Of a DNA stretch of 64,000 nt, positions 55,824 to 62,575 are shown one piece after another. Every line of letters begins with the position of its first letter. The stretch's first letter is position 1. The translations under genes were made by a program, and so were the position numbers. The stretch comes from Rhodoplanes serenus. GTDB taxonomy: Bacteria; Pseudomonadota; Alphaproteobacteria; Rhizobiales; Xanthobacteraceae. The stretch is from positions 248,001 to 312,000 of the forward strand of contig WNKV01000002.1 of NCBI GenBank assembly GCA_009720755.1. The letters run 5' to 3'. The notes below the pieces were generated by a model. The model was not told the DNA's origin. It saw only the letters and a list, made by a program, of their open reading frames with translations, and did no database searches.

Positions 55824-56906
55824 CTACGCTGTGAGGCCGAGAGGTGTGTCGCGGGTCACCAGCCCGCCATGGATGTCGACGAGCGTGCGGCGGATGTCGT
55901 GGGTGATGCGCCAGCCCGGATAGCGGTCCTGGAAGCGGCGCAGGTCGCTGACGTACCAGATGTGGTCGCCGACCCGGCTCTGCGGGTCGTAGCGCCAGGC
56001 GAGGCGGCGGCCGGCGATCTCCTCGCACAGCGCGATGGCCTCCAGCATCGAGCAGTTGGCAGCGCGGCCGCCGCCCATGTTGAACACCTCGCCGCGCGGC
56101 GGGTCGCGCCACACCGCGTCGAAGGCCGCGATCAGGTCGGCCGAGTGGATGTTGTCGCGCACCTGCTTGGCCTTGTGGCCGAACACCGTGTAGGGCCGCC
56201 CCGTCAGGGTGCATTTCATCAGATAGGCGAGAAAGCCGTGGAGCTGGGTGCCCGAGTGGTTCGGCCCGGTCAGGCAGCCGCCGCGGAACACCGCGGTCCT
56301 GAGGCCGAAATAGCGGCCGTACTCCTGCACGAGCACGTCGGCCGCCACCTTGGAAACGCCGAACAGGCTGTGAGTCGACTGATCGAGCGTCATCGTCTCG
56401 TCGATGCCGTGCGCCGCGTAGGGGTGCGCCGGGTCGATCTCGAAGCGGGTCTCGTGCTCCACCAGCGGCAGCCGGTTCGGCGTGTCGCCGTAGACCTTGT
56501 TGGTCGAGGTGAAGATGAAGACGGCGTCGGGCGCGTGGCGCCGCATCGCCTCCAGCAGCACCAGCGTGCCGTTGGCGTTGATGGTGAAGTCGGTGCGCGG
56601 ATCGCGGGCTGCCCAGTCGTGCGAGGGCTGCGCGGCCGTGTGGACGATCAGCGACAGGTCGCGGCCGTAGGTGGCGAACAGGCGGTCGATGGCGGCCTCG
56701 TCGCGGATGTCGATGTCGTGATGGCGATAGCCGGGCAGGGTCTCGGTGAGGCGGGCGGAGAGCCAGCGGGTCGATGCCTCGGCGCCGAACAGGCGGGCCC
56801 GCATGTCGTTGTCGATTCCGATCACCCGGTCGACGTGCCGCCCGAAATGCAGGACCGCCTCGCTGCCGACCAGGCCGCCCGATCCCGTTACCAGTGCGAC
56901 CGACAT
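55824..56906 (-). CDS. NAD-dependent epimerase, CDP-paratose/tyvelose 2-epimerase-like
   Basis: A 360-residue extended SDR. Start [16 protein letters not shown]; catalytic region [17 protein letters not shown], then the position of the usual YxxxK reads SLFGVSK, so F182 stands in for Tyr and K186 is retained. [24 protein letters not shown] and [19 protein letters not shown] are typical of the RfbE-type (tyvelose epimerase) family, in which this Phe form seems to be recurrent. Likely acts on a nucleotide sugar for surface polysaccharide. It is upstream of the UbiA-HAD fusion, same strand, 100 bases apart. Confidence 0.85.
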   Translation of the reverse strand: MSVALVTGSGGLVGSEAVLHFGRHVDRVIGIDNDMRARLFGAEASTRWLSARLTETLPGYRHHDIDIRDEAAIDRLFATYGRDLSLIVHTAAQPSHDWAARDPRTDFTINANGTLVLLEAMRRHAPDAVFIFTSTNKVYGDTPNRLPLVEHETRFEIDPAHPYAAHGIDETMTLDQSTHSLFGVSKVAADVLVQEYGRYFGLRTAVFRGGCLTGPNHSGTQLHGFLAYLMKCTLTGRPYTVFGHKAKQVRDNIHSADLIAAFDAVWRDPPRGEVFNMGGGRAANCSMLEAIALCEEIAGRRLAWRYDPQSRVGDHIWYVSDLRRFQDRYPGWRITHDIRRTLVDIHGGLVTRDTPLGLTA

Positions 56907-57152
56907 TCACGCCTCTCCGGACCCCGCCGTTCCGTCGACGGGCGTTCGTAGAAGCCGGAGCAGCAGAATACGTTCCTGACGGCCGGCCACCATGCCGAAT
57001 GGACGGCCTCGGCTATCGCGGTGGTGGTGATGTCGATTGCGCCGGAACCATTCGGGGGCGAGATCGTTGACTCGCATCACCGGCTACGACCTGGGCGCCG
57101 GTGACTGAGAGATGCGTGTGCTCCCGCCCCCTGGGCAGACTGGAGCAGCGCC
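56907..57152. other. Intergenic region
   Basis: About 250 bases between the epimerase start (minus) and a doubtful small ORF. Composition is less G/C-biased than elsewhere (aatacgttcctgac near 56970). It likely contains the epimerase promoter. No hairpin with T-tract was recognised. Confidence 0.35.
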
Positions 57153-57344
57153 ATGGGTGGTCGAGACCGCGATAGTGTCGCCGACGTGACACACGCCAGG
57201 ACGAGCCCGACTGATGCACTCACTGATGCAAGGGTCTCGATCGACGCCACTCCACCCGGTGCGACTCTAGTCGACGCTATGCCCGGGGCGGGACAGGGCG
57301 TTCCGGGCCGAAGCTCGCGTCGCCGCCGCAACCGCCAGATCGCC

Positions 57345-57518
57345 ATGCGCGAAGAGTCCCGGATGGCCTGCACCGAATCCAGGGTGCTGATCGACGGGGC
57401 GGCCGAGCGCGTCATCAGCTCGGACGAGGCCTGTGCGACCCATCACGAGCAGGTCGCCAAGAGCCGAGACACCATCGCCCACACCCGGGCGCTGATCCGA
57501 CGCCTCGACGAGCGGTGA
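57345..57518 (+). CDS. Small hypothetical protein
   Basis: A 57-residue protein starting MREESRMACTESRVLIDG and ending ALIRRLDER. It looks helical and amphipathic (HHEQVAKSRDTIAHTRALIRRLDE). An in-frame ATG at 57153 would make it 121 residues, with an Arg/Ala-rich N-terminus that looks non-coding. No recognised domain and no clear RBS. Doubtful as a gene, but the C-terminal half has protein-like composition. Confidence 0.3.
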   Translation: MREESRMACTESRVLIDGAAERVISSDEACATHHEQVAKSRDTIAHTRALIRRLDER

Positions 57519-57569
57519 GGCGGCCCGTCAGCCGGTGCCCTGCATCAGCTTGAGCCGTGCCCGCAGCGC

Positions 57570-57728
57570 CTCGCGGATGTGGGCGCGGTCGGCTGGGACC
57601 GCAACGCGCCGGAGTTCGGCGGCCTCGCGGTCGGCGACAACTTCCAGAAGCACTCCTATCCGTGGGGCATCATGCTCAACGCGAACGGCGGCGCGACCGC
57701 CGGTGCCCGTGCGGCCGCCATGGCCTGA
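57570..57728 (+). pseudogene. Possible C-terminal gene relic without a start
   Basis: In one frame, codons to the stop at 57726-57728 read VGWDRNAPEFGGLAVGD then NFQKHSYPWGIMLNANGGAT and AAAMA. The codon choice and residue mix are protein-like, but there is no start and the frame is closed upstream by a stop at 57516. It could be the tail of a decayed gene. I do not recognise a family. Confidence 0.3.
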
Positions 57729-57816
57729 CGAGAGTCTCTCGCTCAGCCGCTCCGAGCTTGCCATTTCGACGACGGCCGGACCCGGACATTACGACGCGGC
57801 GGGCGCGCCGGCCACG

Positions 57817-57843
57817 AAAAAGGCGGGCCGAAGCCCGCCTTTT
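57817..57843 (-). terminator. Rho-independent terminator after the Tyr/Gly-rich protein gene
   Basis: Symmetric stem GGCGGGC-CGAA-GCCCGCC flanked by A-run and T-run (AAAAA before, TTTT after), so it can act on either strand. It lies 30 bases beyond the stop of the minus-strand gene at 57873 and presumably ends that transcript. Confidence 0.85.
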
Positions 57844-57872
57844 CGTCATCGCAGTGGTCATCGCGTGCGACG

Positions 57873-58319
57873 TCAGCACTGGCTCCAGTCGGCCCGGTAG
57901 GCGCCGCGGACCGGGCAGTTGCTGCGGCCCCAGCCCCAACCGCCCCAGTCGCCACCCCACGTCGCCGCTCGATAGCGGTAGCGCGGCGCGTAGGCATAGC
58001 CGTCGTAGCCGGGCGCGTAGGCATATCCCGCGTAGCCGTAGCTCGGTGCGTAGCCCCACGACGAGTAGGTGTAGGTCGGCGCGTAGGCGTAACCGGGGGC
58101 GTAGGCGTAGCCGGGCGCGTATCCGTAGCCGCCGTAATAGCCGTTGTAGTAGCGCGCATTGCTGCTCGCGGCGGCGGCCCCGATCAGGGCCCCTGCGGCG
58201 AGCCCGACGCCGGCGGCGGCGAGGAAGCGGCCGTTGCGGGCTTCGGCCGTCGAGGTGGTCACCGCCAGCGCCCCCGCGAGAGCGAGAGCCGCGGCCGTCT
58301 TGGTGCTCAGATATCGCAT
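57873..58319 (-). CDS. Secreted Tyr/Gly/Ala-repeat protein
   Basis: A 148-residue protein. Signal peptide 1-27 (MRYLSTKTAAALALAGALAV.. ends TAEA), one hydrophobic stretch about 34-52, then a repetitive part with units of GYAYAPG/YGYAP and Tyr-rich GGYGYAPGYAYAP, and a C-terminal WGGDWGGWGWGRSNCPVRGAYRADWSQC with two Cys. Similar low-complexity Tyr/Gly proteins are frequent in Rhizobiales but lack a known function. Terminator follows. Monocistronic. Confidence 0.75.
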   Translation of the reverse strand: MRYLSTKTAAALALAGALAVTTSTAEARNGRFLAAAGVGLAAGALIGAAAASSNARYYNGYYGGYGYAPGYAYAPGYAYAPTYTYSSWGYAPSYGYAGYAYAPGYDGYAYAPRYRYRAATWGGDWGGWGWGRSNCPVRGAYRADWSQC

Positions 58320-58567
58320 GGTCTGCTCCTGGACGTCGTCTGCTCCTGGACGTCGTTCCGCGGCCGGCGGCCTCGGCCGGACCGCACCTGTGGCGACACC
58401 GGATCAATGCGAACGTCGGTCCGGCGTTCCGGGACCCGGTGCGTCGGTGGAGCGCGACGCGCCACCGGGGGCACCGATTGGTCGCCTCGGGTGGCACTCG
58501 GGTTCGTGACGGCGATCACGGATCGGCGCTCGGCCCATCACGAGGTCGCGATCGCCCTCGGGATCGC

Positions 58568-59665
58568 TCAGGGCGGCACCACGGCGACGGCCTGCTCGTC
58601 CAGCGCCACCGTCTTGATCAGGGCGAACACCGGACGGCCGGGCGCGAGATCGAGCTCGGCCAGCGCCTTGCGGGTCGCCGAGGCGAGCACATGGCCGTGG
58701 CCGGCGAGATCGACCGTGACGATGGCGAGCGGGCCGTCGCCCGCCTCGATGCGGCCGACGGTGCCGGCGAGCGCGGTGCGCACGCTCAGGCCGGCCGGAT
58801 GGGCGGTTGCGAGCGTCACGTCGGTGGCCCGCACGATCACCCGGCAGTCGCGCCCTGGCGGACCAGCACTACCGGCGAGCCAGATGGTGCCGGCGGGATG
58901 CGACAGCTCGGTGAGCCCCCAGTGGGTGTCGTGCCGCGCCACCCGGGCGGTGACGAAGGAGGCGCGGCGGAAGCGGCTCTCGCCCGCCTGGGCGGCGCCC
59001 TCGCCGAACACGTCCTCGACCGCCCCCGCCATGGCGACCCGGCCGTTCGCCAGCACCACCACCCGGGCGGCGAGCCGGGCCACCTCCTCGACGGCGTGGG
59101 ACACGTAGACGATCGGGATGCGCACCTCGTCGCGCAGCCGCTCGATCAGCGGCAGGATCTCCTGCTTGCGCTCGGCGTCGAGGGCGGCGAGCGGCTCGTC
59201 CATCAGCAGCAGGCGCGGCGACGACAAGAGCGCCCGGCCGATGGCGACGCGCTGCTTCTCGCCGCCGGAGAGCCGGCCGGGCCGGCGGCCGAGCAGATGG
59301 CCGATGCCGAGCGTCTCGACCACCGGCGCGAACGCGATGCGGCGCTCGGACCGCGGCGTGAACCAGCGGCCGAACAGCAGGTTCTGCTTCACGGTGAGAT
59401 GGGGGAAGAGCTGCGCGTCCTGGAACACCAGGCCGATGCGGCGGGCGTGCGGCGGCACGACGACACCCTGGGCGGTGTCGACGAGCGGCTGGCCGTCGAG
59501 AACGATCTCGCCCCGGTCGGGGCGCATCAGGCCGGCGATCAGCGCGATGGTGGCGCTCTTGCCGGAGCCCGACGGGCCGAACAGCGCGAGCACGCCGCCG
59601 TCGCTCTCGAAGGCGATGGCCAGCTCGAAGGCGCCGAGGCGCTTGTGCAGGTCGACGCGGATCAT
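58568..59665 (-). CDS. modC: Molybdate ABC transporter ATP-binding protein
   Basis: A 365-residue ABC ATPase. Walker A GPSGSGKS (30-37), signature LSGGEKQRVAIGRALL, Walker B LLLMDEPLAALD, and H-loop VSHAVEEV. After the ATPase a mop/TOBE-like domain (about 290-360, VRTALAGTVGRIEAGDGPLAIVTVDLAGHGHVLAS, later LAPGRPVFALIKTVALDE) binds molybdate. This length and domain order are ModC rather than generic. Overlaps modB by ATGA. No modA is next to it. Confidence 0.93.
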   Translation of the reverse strand: MIRVDLHKRLGAFELAIAFESDGGVLALFGPSGSGKSATIALIAGLMRPDRGEIVLDGQPLVDTAQGVVVPPHARRIGLVFQDAQLFPHLTVKQNLLFGRWFTPRSERRIAFAPVVETLGIGHLLGRRPGRLSGGEKQRVAIGRALLSSPRLLLMDEPLAALDAERKQEILPLIERLRDEVRIPIVYVSHAVEEVARLAARVVVLANGRVAMAGAVEDVFGEGAAQAGESRFRRASFVTARVARHDTHWGLTELSHPAGTIWLAGSAGPPGRDCRVIVRATDVTLATAHPAGLSVRTALAGTVGRIEAGDGPLAIVTVDLAGHGHVLASATRKALAELDLAPGRPVFALIKTVALDEQAVAVVPP

Positions 59666-60360
59666 TCGAACTGCGCCAGCTTGCGGCGGGCGAGCCGCTG
59701 CACCGCCTCGGACACCACCAGGGCGCCGAGCGCGATCGCCACCGATACCAGGGTGAGGCGCAGCGCGCCGGCGTCGCCGGCCGGCGTCTGGGTCAAGCCG
59801 TAGATCGCCGCCGAGATCGTCTGCGTCTCGCCCGGGATCGCCGACACGAACGTGATGGTGGCGCCGAACTCGCCGAGCGCCTTAGCGAAGCATAGGATGG
59901 AGCCGACCATCAGGCCCGGCAGGGCGAGCGGCAGGGTGATCAGCACGAAGGTCCACGGCCGGTTGGCGCCGAGCGTGCCGGCGGCGGCCTCCAGCCGCTG
60001 GTCGATCGCCTCGATCGACAGGCGGATCGCCCGCACCATCAGCGGAAAGCCCATCACGGCGCAGGCGAGCGCCGCGCCGGTCCAGCGGAACGAGAACACG
60101 ATGCCGAACGTTTCGGCCAGGACGGAGCCGATCGGTCCGCGGCGGCCGAACAGCAGCAGCAGCACGTATCCGGTGACCACCGGCGGCAGCACCAGCGGCA
60201 GATGCACCAGCCCGTCGAGCAGGACCTTGCCGGGAAACCGCCAGCGTGCCAGCGCATAGGCGACCAGCACGCCGAACGGCAGGCTGGCCAGCGTCGCCAC
60301 CACGGCGATCCGCAGCGACAGGCGCACCGCGGTCAGCTCTTCGGGCGAGAGTTCCATCAT
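59662..60360 (-). CDS. modB: Molybdate ABC transporter permease
   Basis: A 232-residue permease with five or six hydrophobic segments. MELSPEELTAVRLSLRIAVVATLASLPFGVLVAYALARWRFPGK and the EAA-like loop GAAAGTLGANRPWTFVLITLPLALPGLMVGSILCFAKALGEFGATITFVSAIPGETQTI are typical of ModB. The start is MM at 60360/60357. Works with ModC; the periplasmic ModA must be elsewhere. Confidence 0.92.
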   Translation of the reverse strand: MMELSPEELTAVRLSLRIAVVATLASLPFGVLVAYALARWRFPGKVLLDGLVHLPLVLPPVVTGYVLLLLFGRRGPIGSVLAETFGIVFSFRWTGAALACAVMGFPLMVRAIRLSIEAIDQRLEAAAGTLGANRPWTFVLITLPLALPGLMVGSILCFAKALGEFGATITFVSAIPGETQTISAAIYGLTQTPAGDAGALRLTLVSVAIALGALVVSEAVQRLARRKLAQFE

Positions 60361-60582
60361 GGCCGGCCGAGGCCCCTGGGGCGTGCGTTCGGTTTGCCGG
60401 TCATCGTCGCCGGTCCTCGCTGGCAGGGCAGGGCGGGAGGTGTCGAGCTGTAGCGCCGCGAATATAGCGTGCAGGTTTGCGGCGTGCCAAGCGGTGAGGG
60501 GCGAGCGGACTTGCGCTCGCGGCGCCGGCGATCGACAGTGGCGGCGGGGCGCCAGCGCGCAACCCGAAGGACGGAGTGTGGT
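60361..60582. other. Divergent intergenic region, modB / PAS-zinc-ribbon gene
   Basis: About 220 bases. It contains ctgtagcgccgcgaatatagcgtg near 60450-60475, a direct pair of TRTAGCG words, but not the inverted repeat expected for a ModE box. No other motif recognised. Confidence 0.3.
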
Positions 60583-61119
60583 GTGTCGGCATCGGACGAG
60601 GTGTACTGCCGCCTCGACAAGCGGAACAGGATCGTCGGCGTCGGCGGCGCCTGGGATCGTTTCGCCCTGGCCAACGATGGCCAGTCGGTGATGGCGGCCC
60701 GCGTGCTCGGCACCGATTTCCTGTCCCATGTGAGCGGCGAAGCGACGCGGTCGCTGCTCGACAGGGTGCTTCGCGGGGCGCGCCGCAGCGGCGCTCCCGT
60801 GGTTCTGCCGTTCCGGTGCGACTCGCCCGAGTGCGAGCGACATATGGAGATGACCGTGCAGGCCGAGCCCGCCTCCGGCATCCTGCTCGCCTATCGGGTG
60901 TTGCGCATGGTGCCGCTGCCGGTGCCGCTGCGATTCGCGGGGAGCGGGCTGCCGCGCGGCCGCATGCTGTTTCGGTGCAGCACCTGCAACCGGCTGTTGC
61001 GCGACGGCCGCTGGCACGAGCCCTCCAGCGTCGACGCGCCCGCCACTCCGATCGCCGTGAGCTACGGCGTCTGCGACGACTGCCGGGACACGGTGGAGCG
61101 CCTGCTGCCCGCCGCCTGA
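60583..61119 (+). CDS. Small PAS-like protein with C-terminal zinc ribbon, unknown function
   Basis: A 178-residue protein from the GTG at 60583 with a GGAG ribosome site. Residues 5-120 look like a PAS-type sensor (EVYCRLDKRNRIVGVGGAWDRFALANDG). The end has C132-S-T-C135 and C164-D-D-C167, a zinc ribbon, plus C79 and C84 earlier in CDSPEC. No output domain such as kinase or GGDEF follows, so it may act through protein contact. It is monocistronic, next to modB in divergent orientation. Family unknown to me. Confidence 0.65.
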   Translation: MSASDEVYCRLDKRNRIVGVGGAWDRFALANDGQSVMAARVLGTDFLSHVSGEATRSLLDRVLRGARRSGAPVVLPFRCDSPECERHMEMTVQAEPASGILLAYRVLRMVPLPVPLRFAGSGLPRGRMLFRCSTCNRLLRDGRWHEPSSVDAPATPIAVSYGVCDDCRDTVERLLPAA

Positions 61120-61160
61120 GACCGCCGCCCGCGGGCGGCGGTGCGGTGGAGGCCCGGCCT

Positions 61161-61634
61161 TCAGCCGCGGCTCGGCTTGATATACCCGGTCGGCACCGCG
61201 GTGGTGTATTTCAGCTCCTCCATGGCGATGGCGGAGGAGACGTCGGCGAGCTCCACCCGCTCGATCAGCCGCTTGTACACGGCGTCGTAGGCATCGATGT
61301 CGGGCACCACGATGCGGAGCAGATAGTCGATGTCGCCGGTGAGCCGCCACACCTCGACGATCTCCGGAACGTCGGCGATGACCTTGCGGAAATGCTCCAC
61401 CCATTCGATCGCGTGCCGCGTGGTGCGCACCGACACGAACAGCGTCATCGGCACGTTGACCTTGCGGCGGTCGACCAGGGCGACCCGCCGGCAGATGACG
61501 CCCTCGTCCTCCAGCTTCTTGATCCGCCGCCAGCACGGCGCCACGCTGAGCCCGACCTTCTCGGCGATGGCGGCGATCGCCAGGGTGGCGTCGGCCTGGA
61601 GCAGATCGAGAATTTTCTGATCGATGCGGTCCAT
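61161..61634 (-). CDS. Lrp/AsnC-family transcriptional regulator
   Basis: A 157-residue regulator. N-terminal HTH (MDRIDQKILDLLQADATLAIAAIAEKVGLSVAPCWRRIKKLEDEG) and C-terminal RAM domain (about 65-145: PMTLFVSVRTTRHAIEWVEHFRKVIADVPEIVEVWRLTGDIDYLLRIVVPD). Amino acid is the probable effector. Divergent from an Asp/Glu-type racemase gene, its likely target. The space between is A/T-richer (61670-61700) as expected for Lrp binding. Confidence 0.92.
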   Translation of the reverse strand: MDRIDQKILDLLQADATLAIAAIAEKVGLSVAPCWRRIKKLEDEGVICRRVALVDRRKVNVPMTLFVSVRTTRHAIEWVEHFRKVIADVPEIVEVWRLTGDIDYLLRIVVPDIDAYDAVYKRLIERVELADVSSAIAMEELKYTTAVPTGYIKPSRG

Positions 61635-61806
61635 GGGGATGCCGGTTGCGCCCGAAGCGTCGACATTGAAAACCCATTTCTTTCAGCCCGCAATCTCTAA
61701 AATGTAGTTGCGCGATGTCGAGGGCCGGCGCATGTCTTTGGGAGCCGGTTGCGGGCCGATCCGCATAGCCTCTCCGCAGTCGATACGAATCCCTGAGGAG
61801 AGTGGC

Positions 61807-62520
61807 GTGCGCACCATCGGTCTGATCGGCGGCATGAGCTGGGAGAGCACCGCCGTGTACTACCGGCGGATCAACGAGCAGGTTCGGGAGCGCCTCGGCG
61901 GGCTGCACTCCGCCGACGTGCTGATGCACTCGGTCGATTTCGACGACATCGTCCGGATGCAGCGCGCCGGCGACTGGGCCGGCGCCGCCCGCACGCTGGC
62001 CGGGAGCGCCCGCGGCCTCGAGCGCGCCGGCGCCGACTGCGTGCTGATCTGCACCAACACCATGCACAAGATCGCCGACGAGGTGCAGAAGGCGATCACC
62101 ATCCCGCTGCTGCACATCGTCGACGCCACCGCGGCGCCGCTGACGCGCGACCGCATCACCCGGCCGCTGCTGCTCGCCACCCGCTTCACCATGGAGGAGG
62201 AGTTCTATCGCGCCCGCCTGCGCAGCCGCTTCGGCGTCGAGGCGATGGTGCCGGAGGCCGAGGACCGCCCCATGGTGCACGATGTGATTTTCGGCGAGCT
62301 GTGCTGTGGCATCGTTCGCGACGAATCGCGGGCCAAGTTCCGCGCCGTCATCGCCCGCGCCGCTGCGCGCGGCGCCGACGCCGTGATCCTGGGTTGCACC
62401 GAGATCGGCCTGCTGATCGGCCAGGAGGACAGCGCGCTGCCGGTGTACGACTCGACGCTGCTGCACGCCGACGCCGCGGTCGCGTTCGCGCTCGCCCCCG
62501 AGCCGGCGCTGGTTGCCTGA
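61807..62520 (+). CDS. Aspartate/glutamate racemase family protein
   Basis: A 237-residue enzyme from the GTG at 61807 with a GAGGAG ribosome site. Two catalytic cysteines: C82 in LICTNTMHK and C197 in ILGCTEIGLLI, as in the cofactor-independent Asp/Glu racemases (RacX/YgeA type). IGLIGGMSWESTAVYYRRIN is the family start. Makes D-amino acids for the cell wall or broad-spectrum racemisation; substrate uncertain. Divergent from the Lrp-type regulator. Confidence 0.93.
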   Translation: MRTIGLIGGMSWESTAVYYRRINEQVRERLGGLHSADVLMHSVDFDDIVRMQRAGDWAGAARTLAGSARGLERAGADCVLICTNTMHKIADEVQKAITIPLLHIVDATAAPLTRDRITRPLLLATRFTMEEEFYRARLRSRFGVEAMVPEAEDRPMVHDVIFGELCCGIVRDESRAKFRAVIARAAARGADAVILGCTEIGLLIGQEDSALPVYDSTLLHADAAVAFALAPEPALVA

Positions 62521-62575
62521 GGCGGCGGGCCGGTCCAAGCTCCGATCCGTAACCCCCGCGAGACGCAGAGCCCCC

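Noticed and set aside
57528-57764. Minus-strand 78-codon ORF opposite the gene relic
   Set aside because: Arg/Ala/Gly-rich with no domain and no RBS; looks like a shadow.
60361-60582. ModE/Mo-box in the modB promoter
   Set aside because: Only direct TRTAGCG words were found, not the inverted repeat expected for ModE.
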